NCBI RefSeq assembly: GCF_001592945.1
Contig: NZ_LRPB01000034.1
Location: forward strand, 124,001-188,000
From: Roseivirga seohaensis
Lineage (GTDB): Bacteria > Bacteroidota > Bacteroidia > Cytophagales > Cyclobacteriaceae
Reading direction: 5' to 3'
Length of the DNA stretch: 64,000 bases
This document shows, one piece after another, positions 17,584 to 25,720 of this stretch. The notes under the pieces were generated by a model. The model ran no database searches and had not been told where the DNA came from. It saw nothing but the letters and a program-made list of their open reading frames with translations. Position numbers and translations under genes: made by a program. Each line of letters starts with the position of its first letter. Within the stretch, counting starts at the first letter, position 1.

Positions 17584-19179
17584 ATGCCCACACTACACTG
17601 GATAGGAAAAGAAAAAGTAATTAACCACCACATGGATGTGCCTTTTAAGGTGCTGGAACATAGCTATGGTTTTGATAATGGCAAACAAACCAAAACAGAA
17701 ACCCAAAGTGGCAACAAAATAATACATGGCGATAACCTAGAAGCCCTCAAAGCCCTGCTCCCTGAGTATGAGGGTAAAATAAAGTGCATCTATATAGACC
17801 CTCCTTACAACACTGGCAACGAAGGCTGGGTGTACAACGACAATGTAAACGACCCCAAGATTAAAAAATGGCTTGAAAAGGTAGTGGGTAAAGAAGGCGA
17901 AGACCTGAGCCGCCACGACAAATGGCTCTGCATGATGTACCCACGCCTAAAACTCCTTCACAAACTATTAGCAGACGATGGGGCAATTTTTATTTCGCTT
18001 GACGATAACGAACAGGCACATTTGCGATTGATATGTGACGAGATTTTTGGAGCAGGGAATTTTATAAACAATGTGATTTGGCAAAAGAAGTACAGCCCAC
18101 AGAATGATGCACGATACTTCTCAGATATGCATGATTTTGTGATTACCTACTCGAAAAGCAAAAATGCATGGGAAAGAAACCTTTTGCCAAGAACCGAGGC
18201 TCAAAATAAACGATACAAAAACGTAGACAATGACCCAAGAGGCTCATGGAAACCAAGTGACTTATCAGTAAAGACATATAATGAGAATGCTGACTATCCA
18301 ATAACCACTCCTTCTGGAAGAATTGTTAATCCTCCAAATGGAAGATGTTGGGGCGTTAGCAAAGACAAATTCCGAGAATTGGTTGATGATAATAGAATTT
18401 GGTTTGGAACAAATGGAAGCAATGTTCCTTCATTGAAAAAATTCGTAACAGATGTTCAATCAGGCACAGTACCTTTAACCCTTTGGCTAAGAGAAGAAGT
18501 AGGAGACAATCAAGAAGCCAAGCAAGTCTTGAAGCAGATATTTAATGATGGCTCGTTTCCCTTCGATACTCCAAAACCGTCACGCTTAATCGAGAGAGTC
18601 CTCCAAATCGCTACCAACAAAGACGACCTGATCCTAGACTCCTTCGCAGGTTCAGGCACTACCGCTCATGCCGTGCTCAACCTCAACAAACAAGATGGTG
18701 GCAATCGTCAATTTATCTGCATAGAGATGGAAGACTATGCCGAGACCATTACCGCAGAGCGTGTAAAACGGGTCATCAAAGGCTATGGTGAAGACAAAAA
18801 AGCCGTAGCAGGCACAGGTGGTAGTTTTGACTTTTACCAGCTCGGTCAGCCACTATTTGACGAAGAGGGCAACCTCAACGAATCCGTTGGTCTGGCGAAA
18901 ATTAGAAACTATGTGTGGTATACGGAAACAAAAACATCTTTAGTGGAGGAAAAGCACGAAGACAATCCTCATTTTCTGGGTAAACATATAGATACGTCCT
19001 ATTACTTCAATTACGAAGCAGAAGCTGTTACTACTTTGGATCATAGCTTTTTGGCAAGTATGAAAACCAAGGCAGAGCAATATGTGATCTATGCAGATAA
19101 TTGTTTGCTGACCAAAGCATTTATGGTGAAACACCACATCATATTTAAAAAGATACCAAGAGACATCACCAAGTTTTAA
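17584..19179 (+). CDS. Type III restriction-modification DNA methyltransferase (Mod)
   Basis: A beta-class adenine-N6 methyltransferase and the specificity subunit of the type III system. The catalytic motif DPPYNTGNEG comes early, the target-recognition region lies in the middle, and the S-adenosylmethionine-binding motif DSFAGSGTTAHAV comes late, the order expected of Mod. The length of 531 aa is at the short end of the family, but the C-terminus (FKKIPRDITKF) looks natural. It protects host DNA and, bound to Res, recognises the unmethylated site. It follows the 5'-nucleotidase by 2 nt; Res is separated from it by two inserted genes. Confidence 0.95.
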   Translation: MPTLHWIGKEKVINHHMDVPFKVLEHSYGFDNGKQTKTETQSGNKIIHGDNLEALKALLPEYEGKIKCIYIDPPYNTGNEGWVYNDNVNDPKIKKWLEKVVGKEGEDLSRHDKWLCMMYPRLKLLHKLLADDGAIFISLDDNEQAHLRLICDEIFGAGNFINNVIWQKKYSPQNDARYFSDMHDFVITYSKSKNAWERNLLPRTEAQNKRYKNVDNDPRGSWKPSDLSVKTYNENADYPITTPSGRIVNPPNGRCWGVSKDKFRELVDDNRIWFGTNGSNVPSLKKFVTDVQSGTVPLTLWLREEVGDNQEAKQVLKQIFNDGSFPFDTPKPSRLIERVLQIATNKDDLILDSFAGSGTTAHAVLNLNKQDGGNRQFICIEMEDYAETITAERVKRVIKGYGEDKKAVAGTGGSFDFYQLGQPLFDEEGNLNESVGLAKIRNYVWYTETKTSLVEEKHEDNPHFLGKHIDTSYYFNYEAEAVTTLDHSFLASMKTKAEQYVIYADNCLLTKAFMVKHHIIFKKIPRDITKF

Positions 19180-19236
19180 GTGATAAGGAATGAATTAAGC
19201 TATTTCCATTTTGGAAACAACTGAAAAAAAGGAATT

Positions 19237-20232
19237 ATGAGTGACTTAGTGCCAAAACAAAACAATTTTATTCTCTACACCACAAATGAAGGTGAGGTGA
19301 AGCTGAATGTATTGTTGGAAAATGAAACTATTTGGTTGACACAAGAACAAATGAGTCAGCTTTTTGACCGTGAACGAAGTGTGATAACCAAGCACATAGG
19401 AAATGTTTTTAGTGAAGGCGAGCTCGAAGAAAAAAGCAATGTGCAAATTTTGCACATTAGTGGTTCTGATAAACCTGTAAAGTTCTACAACTTAGATGTA
19501 ATCATTTCAGTTGGCTACCGTGTAAAGTCACAAAGAGGCACTCAATTTAGAATTTGGGCTACCCAAACCTTAAAAGAGTACATCATCAAAGGGTTTGTGA
19601 TGGATGATGAGCGACTGAAACAAGGCACTAACACCTTTGGCAAAGACTACTTTAAGGAATTGCTCCGCAGGGTTCGTTCCATCCGTGCCAGCGAACGAAG
19701 AATCTATCAACAGGTCACCGATATTTTTGCAGAGTGCAGCATAGATTATGACCCAAAATCGGAGATTACCAAGAATTTCTATGCCATGGTGCAAAACAAG
19801 TTTCATTTTGCCATTACTGGTAAAACAGCAGCGGAAATCATTCATCTTTCTGCCAATGCCAAGAAAGAAAACATGGGGCTCACCACTTGGAAGAACAGCC
19901 CTGATGGCAGAGTGCTAAAGTCTGATGTAATTATTGCCAAAAACTACTTACAGGAAAAAGAGATTCAACAACTGGAAAGAACAGTTACTGGATATTTCGA
20001 TTACATAGAAGGGCTGATTGAAAGAGAAAACACCTTTACCATGGAAGGCTTGGCTGAAAGCGTGAACAAGTTTTTGACTTTTAATGAATATAAAGTCCTC
20101 ACAGGAAAAGGGAGAATCACCAAACTACAAGCCGACAAAAAAGCAGTCAGTGAATACGATGAGTTCAATAAAACGCAAAAGATTATCTCTGACTTTGACA
20201 AGCAGGTGAAAAGAATGAAGACTAAAGATTGA
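19237..20232 (+). CDS. RhuM-family protein
   Basis: A 331-aa protein with the hallmarks of the RhuM family: an N-terminal winged-helix-like segment (LNVLLENETIWLTQEQMSQLFDRERSVITKHI), the YNLDVIISVGYRVKSQRGTQFRIWATQTLKEYIIKGF core, and a helical C-terminal part. RhuM was named from a Salmonella pathogenicity island gene and its biochemical role is unsettled; homologues are often found beside restriction systems. It lies between mod and res on the same strand, 57 nt after mod. I would treat it as an accessory of the island, not as a core restriction subunit. Confidence 0.88.
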   Translation: MSDLVPKQNNFILYTTNEGEVKLNVLLENETIWLTQEQMSQLFDRERSVITKHIGNVFSEGELEEKSNVQILHISGSDKPVKFYNLDVIISVGYRVKSQRGTQFRIWATQTLKEYIIKGFVMDDERLKQGTNTFGKDYFKELLRRVRSIRASERRIYQQVTDIFAECSIDYDPKSEITKNFYAMVQNKFHFAITGKTAAEIIHLSANAKKENMGLTTWKNSPDGRVLKSDVIIAKNYLQEKEIQQLERTVTGYFDYIEGLIERENTFTMEGLAESVNKFLTFNEYKVLTGKGRITKLQADKKAVSEYDEFNKTQKIISDFDKQVKRMKTKD

Positions 20233-20266
20233 CGATTTTAGATTGACGAATTACGATTTAAAGATT
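20222..20266. repeat. Left array of ~9-bp units flanking the four-helix-bundle gene
   Basis: A short stretch made of degenerate copies of TTGACGATT/TTACGATTT units before the ATG at 20267. A similar array in inverted orientation follows the gene (20622-20660). Confidence 0.5.
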
Positions 20267-20650
20267 ATGACAGAGCAAATTAAAAAACGCACGAAGCAGA
20301 TAGGCTTGGAAGTCATCCATTTGATTGATGAATTACCCAATAAACCTTCGGGGTGGGCTATTGCCAAACAGATTGTGCGTAGCTCTACGTCAGTTGGAGC
20401 CAATTATCGTGCAGCCTGTCGTGCAAAATCAACGGCAGATTTTATCAATAAATTGAAGATCGTGGAGGAGGAAGCAGACGAAACCATCTATTGGTTGGAA
20501 ATATTGGAAGAAGGCGGGCTGGTGGAAGCAAGAAGAATTGAAGCACTCAAAAAGGAAGTCAATGAAATACTGTCCATAGTAGTAGCCTCGATCAAAACCA
20601 GCCGATCCAAGGTGAATCAAAATTCTACAGTCGTAAATCCACAATCGTAA
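20267..20650 (+). CDS. Four-helix-bundle protein (S23/IVS-type, Avd-like fold)
   Basis: This is a member of the four-helix-bundle family first seen as proteins encoded in 23S rRNA intervening sequences and related in fold to Avd of diversity-generating retroelements. Diagnostic segments are IAKQIVRSSTSVGANYRAACRAKSTADFINKLKIVEEEADETIYWLEIL. No biochemical role is established for these free-standing copies. I use ATG 20267 (MTEQIKKR) instead of the TTG at 20243, because the extra residues fall in the flanking repeat. No reverse transcriptase or template repeat is nearby, so it is not part of a retroelement here. It interrupts the mod-res operon. Confidence 0.88.
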   Translation: MTEQIKKRTKQIGLEVIHLIDELPNKPSGWAIAKQIVRSSTSVGANYRAACRAKSTADFINKLKIVEEEADETIYWLEILEEGGLVEARRIEALKKEVNEILSIVVASIKTSRSKVNQNSTVVNPQS

Positions 20651-20660
20651 ATCGTAAATA
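20622..20660. repeat. Right array of ~9-bp units flanking the four-helix-bundle gene
   Basis: Repeats of CGTAAATC (read on the minus strand as GATTTACG) run through the last codons and past the stop of the four-helix-bundle gene, mirroring the left array at 20222-20266. Confidence 0.5.
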
Positions 20661-20666
20661 AAAAAG

Positions 20667-23276
20667 ATGGAACTAAAGCCCTATCAACAAGAAGTAATCA
20701 ATGATTTGTCGTTGTTTCTAGAGCGAATACAAGAAACTAAAGACACGGCTGAAGCTTTCTATAATTTTTGGTCAGAACACCCAAAAACGCCACTTTTCCC
20801 GTACTCAGGAACAGCCATTGAGCCTTACAAAAATAATGTGCCTCGTGTACCGCATATTTGTTTGAAAGTGCCAACAGCGGGTGGTAAAACATTTATTGCC
20901 TGCAATGCCATCAAAACTATTTTTGATGCCTTTAACTATGACAAGCCTAAAGCAGTAGTTTGGTTAGTACCTTCTATTACTATTCTGGAACAAACTATCA
21001 AAAACCTAAAAGACCCTTCACATCCCTATCGCCAAAAAATCAATTCTCAGTTCGGCAACAAAGTAGAAGTTTTTGATAAGGCAACCCTATTACAAGGAAG
21101 TGGATTTAATGCCACTTCGGTAAAGGAGCAGTTAAACATCATGGTTTTTAGCTTCGACAGTTTAAAAGCCAAAAACAAAGAAGATAGAAAAGTATTTCAG
21201 GAAAATGGTAACCTGCAATCGTTCGAAAACCTATTGGATAAAAACGAAGAGATCACTTTAGGAGCTGTCATAAAACACCTTAACCCAATCGTAATTGTAG
21301 ATGAGAGTCACAATGCAGAAAGTGATTTGAGTGTAGATATGCTCAAAGAAATCAATCCGTGTTTCATTCTCGACCTTACCGCAACACCACGCAAGAACAG
21401 TAACATCATCAGCTTTATTGATGCTATGGAACTCAAAAAAGAGAACATGGTAAAGCTGCCTGTGATTGTCTATAATCATCAAGACAAAACAGAGGTAATC
21501 AACTCGTCACTTCAATTGCAAAGAAGATTGGAGAAACAAGCTTTAGAGGAAGAAAAGAATGGAGGGAAATATATTCGTCCAATCGTTCTCTTTCAAGCTC
21601 AACCCCGCAATGCAGATGACAATACCACTTTTGAAAAACTAAAAGAAAAACTCATCGAGCTAAAAATACCCGAAGAGCAAATCAAAATTAAAACTGCCAA
21701 TCTCAACGAGTTAAAAAACATTGATTTAATGAGTCGGGAATGCGAAGTGCGATATATCATCACAGTAAACGCACTGAAAGAAGGTTGGGATTGTCCTTTT
21801 GCCTACATATTGGCTTCATTAGCGGATAAAAGCTCTGCTGTAGATGTAGAGCAAATATTGGGTCGTGTATTGAGACAACCCTATGTAATGAAGCATAATT
21901 TTCCATTGCTTAATGTAAGCTATGTATTAACCGCTTCTTCCAGATTCTTAGACACCTTAGACAATATTGTAAAAGGATTGAACAAAGCAGGGTTTAGTGA
22001 TAAGGATTATAAACTAGCAGATTCTAGTTCCTTTGAAACGCAAAAACCGATTGACCCACTACAACAGCTCACTTTGATTCCAGCTGTTGGTGAAACTCAA
22101 GGAGATCAAGAAACAGATGATGATTTTACCCTTGATATTGATACATCTAGAATTTCTATTTCAGACGATGATTCAATAGATGAGTCGGTTTCAGAAATAG
22201 AAACTACTGCATTGGAACAAAATGAAGCTTTTGAAAAAACAGTTTCAGAAATGGAATCTAGTAATATTCCAGTTTTACCAAACGAAATCCAAAAACTTGT
22301 GAAGACTTATACAATAAAGGAAGTCTTTAAGGACGAAGCAGAGAAAGTAAACCTTCCTCAATTTTATCTTAAAGTGCCTTCCAACGATTTATTCAGTTCA
22401 GGAGAAAAAGAGCTGCCTTTAGAAAAGGAAAACCTGCTGGAAGGTTTTGCATTGAGTAAATCAGATACCAACATCGCATTTGATAGTATCACTTCTGAAC
22501 TATACAAAGTTGATTTGGACGAAACCAAAAAAGAACACACACCAACTTTTGTTCGATTAGATGGAGGCGTGAAAGAAAGCGTTATGACCTACATTCTTGA
22601 TCCTTCAAGAAAAGAAAGCAGGGTTAAGAATCTAACCAAAAGGCTTATGGATTTGATTGGCAACATGTACCCATTACCTGATAAAGAAATTGAACGGTAT
22701 ATCAATCGAATTTTAGAAGATTTCACAGACGAGCAATTTGCCGACTTTCGCAATAATGAATACACTTATAAGGATAAGATAAAAAGAAAAATCACCTCTC
22801 TATCCGAAGCTTATGCAGAACAAAAATTCAAAGACTTTTTAGATACTGATAAAGTATTCATTAAGCCTTCTTATACCTTACCCAAAAGTATTTCACCAGG
22901 AGAAACGGCAAAGGACATCACAAAATCCCTCTATGAAAAAGAAGGAAAAATGAATGGATTTGAAGAGCGTGTAATCAATGAAATTGGCAACATGAACAAT
23001 ATTTCCTTTTGGTCACGAAACACTGACCGAAAAGGATTTCGCATAAATGGCTTTATAAATCATTACCCTGATTTTGTGATTCAAACCAAAAGTGGAAAAA
23101 CAATAGTACTGGAAACAAAAGGTGATCATCTAGATGCCGAACAAAAAATAAGATTGGGTGCATTATGGGCAAGTAAGGCGGGGAACGACTATCGCTATTT
23201 TATGGTCTACGAAAGACGCACTGTTGATGGAGCATATAAACTGGAAGATTTCTTAAAGATCATTAAAGATATCTAA
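20667..23276 (+). CDS. Type III restriction enzyme, Res subunit (helicase-nuclease)
   Basis: Res is the ATP-driven translocase and nuclease that works with Mod to cut DNA with unmethylated sites. The superfamily 2 helicase motifs are intact: Walker A PTAGGKT (69-75), DESH (212-215), the LTATPRK motif, NALKEGWDCP, and motif VI QILGRVLRQP (396-405). The C-terminal PD-(D/E)xK nuclease is also intact, with Asp802, Glu816 and Lys818 (YPDFVIQT ... VLETKGDHL). At 869 aa it is within family length, so the system should be active. It begins 16 nt after the four-helix-bundle gene. Confidence 0.95.
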   Translation: MELKPYQQEVINDLSLFLERIQETKDTAEAFYNFWSEHPKTPLFPYSGTAIEPYKNNVPRVPHICLKVPTAGGKTFIACNAIKTIFDAFNYDKPKAVVWLVPSITILEQTIKNLKDPSHPYRQKINSQFGNKVEVFDKATLLQGSGFNATSVKEQLNIMVFSFDSLKAKNKEDRKVFQENGNLQSFENLLDKNEEITLGAVIKHLNPIVIVDESHNAESDLSVDMLKEINPCFILDLTATPRKNSNIISFIDAMELKKENMVKLPVIVYNHQDKTEVINSSLQLQRRLEKQALEEEKNGGKYIRPIVLFQAQPRNADDNTTFEKLKEKLIELKIPEEQIKIKTANLNELKNIDLMSRECEVRYIITVNALKEGWDCPFAYILASLADKSSAVDVEQILGRVLRQPYVMKHNFPLLNVSYVLTASSRFLDTLDNIVKGLNKAGFSDKDYKLADSSSFETQKPIDPLQQLTLIPAVGETQGDQETDDDFTLDIDTSRISISDDDSIDESVSEIETTALEQNEAFEKTVSEMESSNIPVLPNEIQKLVKTYTIKEVFKDEAEKVNLPQFYLKVPSNDLFSSGEKELPLEKENLLEGFALSKSDTNIAFDSITSELYKVDLDETKKEHTPTFVRLDGGVKESVMTYILDPSRKESRVKNLTKRLMDLIGNMYPLPDKEIERYINRILEDFTDEQFADFRNNEYTYKDKIKRKITSLSEAYAEQKFKDFLDTDKVFIKPSYTLPKSISPGETAKDITKSLYEKEGKMNGFEERVINEIGNMNNISFWSRNTDRKGFRINGFINHYPDFVIQTKSGKTIVLETKGDHLDAEQKIRLGALWASKAGNDYRYFMVYERRTVDGAYKLEDFLKIIKDI

Positions 23277-23415
23277 TTGACATGCCAGCCCTTCTCAGCC
23301 ATACACATTGCCAAGTCGCTCAAAAGCCAAACACACGAGCCAAAACTTGTCAAAGAGTATGTCTGCCCAACCCACAGTGGTAAACAGAAAGGTTTGTGTT
23401 TCAAAAGGAAAAATG

Positions 23416-23428
23416 GCACGGCATACAA
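23416..23428 (-). repeat. Right inverted boundary repeat TTGTATGCCGTGC
   Basis: Inverted partner of 16221-16233, 12 of 13 bases identical. It abuts the probable intron 3' splice junction at 23428. Confidence 0.5.
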
Positions 23429-23530
23429 TCGAGTAGACGGCTGTGAGCCATAAGCCCACGGTGCGCCTCTCACACCACATGCTGTACAAATCTCGTAACA
23501 GCCTGTTACGAGGGTTTTAGCTCCCTCCGT
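23428..23530 (-). mobile_element. Probable group II intron 3'-end remnant (domain V/VI region)
   Basis: Read on the minus strand this segment contains ACAGCATGTGGTGTGAGAGG, then a domain-VI-like hairpin (CCGTGGGCTTATGGCTCACAG) and ends CTACTCGAT. The bulged-A position 7 nt from the end and the final AT are as expected for a group II intron 3' splice site, and GTGGTGTGAGAGG and CTACTCGAT are typical 3'-end phrases of bacterial group II introns. Upstream is a perfect 10-bp palindrome (CTCGTAACAG / CTGTTACGAG, 23492-23512) instead of a clean GNRA-capped domain V. No reverse transcriptase is encoded, so the element is a fragment. Confidence 0.5.
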
Positions 23531-23577
23531 TTAATACTAATCGTTAAGCCCACTCACAAGTCGCTACTCCCATTTGC

Positions 23578-23606
23578 AAAAAAAGCCCTCGATTTTCATC
23601 GAGGGC
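23578..23606 (-). terminator. Rho-independent terminator of the fasciclin gene
   Basis: A perfect 9-bp stem (GCCCTCGAT with ATCGAGGGC) closes a GAAA tetraloop on the minus strand and is followed by seven T. Confidence 0.9.
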
Positions 23607-23635
23607 CCAACAACATAACCAAAATGAACGATGAA

Positions 23636-24139
23636 CTATTTCATCATGCTCGGAGGCAAAATCACTTTATCAATCACATGCACTACTCCGTTGCTAGCTT
23701 TCACATCGGCCGCCACAACAGTAACCCCACTAATCATTACTTTACCATTGGCCATCATCACTTTAACTTTCTCTCCTTGTACGGTAGCTGCTTCCTGACC
23801 ATTAGAAAGGTCGGTTGACATTACTTTACCCGAAACAACGTGGTAGGTTAACACTGCTACTAGCTTATCCTTGTTTTCTGGCTTTAGTAACATATCTAGC
23901 GTTCCGGCAGGCAAAGCGGCAAATGCGGCATCGGTTGGGGCAAAAACAGTGAAAGGACCAGTGCTTTTCAAAGTCTCAACCAAGCCAGCAGCTTTAACAG
24001 CGGCTACTAGGGTTTTTAGGTTGTCGTTCCCTACTGCTAAATCAACGATGTCTTTAGATTGCGCTTTGGCAACATTGATAGTAGCAAATAAAGCTACAAC
24101 TGTACCTAAAATTAGATTTCTTAATTTTTGAGTTTTCAT
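23636..24139 (-). CDS. Secreted fasciclin (FAS1) domain protein
   Basis: A signal peptide ([18 protein letters not shown]) is followed by one FAS1 domain covering the rest of the protein, with the typical H1 motif ([16 protein letters not shown]) and H2-region [14 protein letters not shown]1 domains are adhesion or surface modules. The gene lies directly downstream of an ECF sigma/anti-sigma pair on the same strand (78-bp gap) and ends in a strong terminator. In other bacteria FAS1 genes are frequently part of SigK/RskA-type regulons, so it is a likely target of this sigma factor. Confidence 0.93.
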   Translation of the reverse strand: MKTQKLRNLILGTVVALFATINVAKAQSKDIVDLAVGNDNLKTLVAAVKAAGLVETLKSTGPFTVFAPTDAAFAALPAGTLDMLLKPENKDKLVAVLTYHVVSGKVMSTDLSNGQEAATVQGEKVKVMMANGKVMISGVTVVAADVKASNGVVHVIDKVILPPSMMK

Positions 24140-24217
24140 AATTAGAATGATTTGAAAGTGTTTTAGTTTAAATTCACTCTAACTACGACCAATGAGGTGG
24201 CTATAGATTTTTGATCC

Positions 24218-25033
24218 CTAACTTTTTTTCAAAAAACCTCTGGCATAGGTTTGATCTACGGTAGCAACAGGTGTACCTCCCTCTTCTTCGAGCGTAATGG
24301 CAAAAGCTTGCACCTCTCCTTTGATCACTTTTAATTCTTGCACCAACTGGTTATGGTCAAAAATTCCGGCATCGATTGGAGCTTGCCCAGGTTTGATAGC
24401 CCAAAGCTGATATTGATGTCCTTTTGGTGGCTCAGGTAAATTATCTACACTAATAAATACAGCATTGGTGTTCTTATTCCAGAAAACATTAGCAAATGAT
24501 TTTGGCGAGAGTTCAGAACCATCCAATCGCACATGTATATTATCATCATTCAAAAAATGAGCTACACGTAATTCGGCATAGTCTAATTCTTGTTGAGTAG
24601 ACTCAATTTTATAAGCCATTTTTGAATTTTCAGCAGCAATTCTACGCACATCGTCTTTTGCGCTTTGCATTCTTAAAAAGAAATAAACATTGAATGCAAT
24701 GCTCAAAAACAACAAAACAGCTGCCGCGGTTATCCATCTAGGAATTACTGTAATTTTCTTTATTTGAGTTTCGGGTTCTTCAATGACCCTTAAAAAAGCT
24801 TCCTTTTCCTCGTCACGAATGGTACTCGTTACAAAATCAAGTACGGCCAAATCTTCAGCACCCGCTTGGCTATTGGCCAAATTGATAAGTATATTCCTCA
24901 ATTCATCGAGTTCAGCCGCTATTTCTGGATAACGAACTGCCATTGCATCTACTTTCTGCATTTCCTCATCACTGAGCTCACCTGCCCAATAAGACTCCAA
25001 AATACCTGATGCTATGTACTCTTGAATATTCAT
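24218..25033 (-). CDS. Anti-sigma factor (RskA-like), single-pass membrane protein
   Basis: The cytoplasmic N-terminal part (ESYWAGELSDEEMQKVDAMAVRYPEIAAEL) looks like a zinc-free anti-sigma domain. One membrane helix follows (about residues 99-121), then a periplasmic coiled coil and an RskA C-terminal domain (VFWNKNTNAVFISVDNLPEPPKGHQYQLWAIKPGQAPIDAG and AITLEEEGGTP). It should hold the ECF sigma factor inactive until proteolysis or an envelope signal releases it. It overlaps the sigma gene by 4 bp. Confidence 0.93.
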   Translation of the reverse strand: MNIQEYIASGILESYWAGELSDEEMQKVDAMAVRYPEIAAELDELRNILINLANSQAGAEDLAVLDFVTSTIRDEEKEAFLRVIEEPETQIKKITVIPRWITAAAVLLFLSIAFNVYFFLRMQSAKDDVRRIAAENSKMAYKIESTQQELDYAELRVAHFLNDDNIHVRLDGSELSPKSFANVFWNKNTNAVFISVDNLPEPPKGHQYQLWAIKPGQAPIDAGIFDHNQLVQELKVIKGEVQAFAITLEEEGGTPVATVDQTYARGFLKKS

Positions 25034-25596
25034 TCTACTACTGACCTTAAATGTTGTAGCGCCATTCTAATGCGCGTTTTCACTGTTCCTAAAGGAATAC
25101 TTAGTCGTTCAGAAATTTCTGGATGGCTGTATCCCTCAAAAAACGACATACTAATAAGCGTACGCTGTTTTTCAGGAAGTTGAAACATTAATTCTCTGAC
25201 CGATTCATCATTTACCTCAGATTCGTTCCCAAACGTTTCCGAAACAAATACGAGGTCAACCGATTGTTCAGATTTTTGCCTTTGCTTAAAATCTTTAGAT
25301 CGTGTCTTGTCTATAGCAGCGTTTCGGCAAACTCTGACTAACCAAGTAAACAAACTTCCCTTTGAAGCATCGAAATTAGTAGAATTACGCCAAATTTTTA
25401 ATAAAGCGTCTTGAAGTACATCTTTGGCGACATCCTCATACTTTACTATTCTTAAAATTACATTAAGTAAAATGGGCGAATAGTTTTGGTATATAAGCCG
25501 AACAGCCGTTCTATCGCGGTCAGCCAATAGCATTGCTATCCTTTCTTCAATGGGCGTTTCTGATGTGAGATATTTGAGTTGAGTTGGCAAAATCAA
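25030..25596 (-). CDS. ECF RNA polymerase sigma factor (SigK-like)
   Basis: A 188-aa sigma-70 family protein with region 2 (YEDVAKDVLQDALLKIWRN, LFTWLVRVCRNAAID) and region 4 (LPEKQRTLISMSFFEGYSHPEISERLSIPLGTVKTRIRMAL). The absence of regions 1 and 3 marks it as extracytoplasmic-function type. Co-transcription with the overlapping RskA-like anti-sigma gene and the downstream fasciclin gene defines the regulon core. Confidence 0.95.
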   Translation of the reverse strand: MILPTQLKYLTSETPIEERIAMLLADRDRTAVRLIYQNYSPILLNVILRIVKYEDVAKDVLQDALLKIWRNSTNFDASKGSLFTWLVRVCRNAAIDKTRSKDFKQRQKSEQSVDLVFVSETFGNESEVNDESVRELMFQLPEKQRTLISMSFFEGYSHPEISERLSIPLGTVKTRIRMALQHLRSVVE

Positions 25597-25720
25597 GGAT
25601 TATAGGGTTGAAACTAAAGTGTAATGCAATTGTTTAGCCACGGAAAAAATAAGTTGATAGCCTCAATTAATTCCTTCAAACAAACGGCTCAGTTCTAAGC
25701 GAATCAATTAATTTGCGTTT

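Larger units (their letters stand above)
23277..23577. other. Right flank of the restriction-modification island, no gene
   Basis: No credible gene. Read on the minus strand it holds a probable group II intron 3' end (23428-23530), then the boundary repeat TTGTATGCCGTGC, then a segment with ACCACTGTGGGTTGGG and TTTGGCTTTTGAGCGACTTGGCAA-type phrases that resemble the left flank. Confidence 0.5.

Noticed and set aside
17584..19179. Truncated Mod subunit because of its 531-aa length
   Set aside because: Both methyltransferase motifs and a natural C-terminus are present, and no frameshift is seen downstream.
20267..20650. Four-helix-bundle protein as part of a diversity-generating retroelement
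   Set aside because: No reverse transcriptase, template repeat or variable repeat is present in the neighbourhood.
23273..23489. Two minus-strand reading frames at the right edge of the restriction island
   Set aside because: They are translations of the boundary repeats and intron remnant in two overlapping frames.
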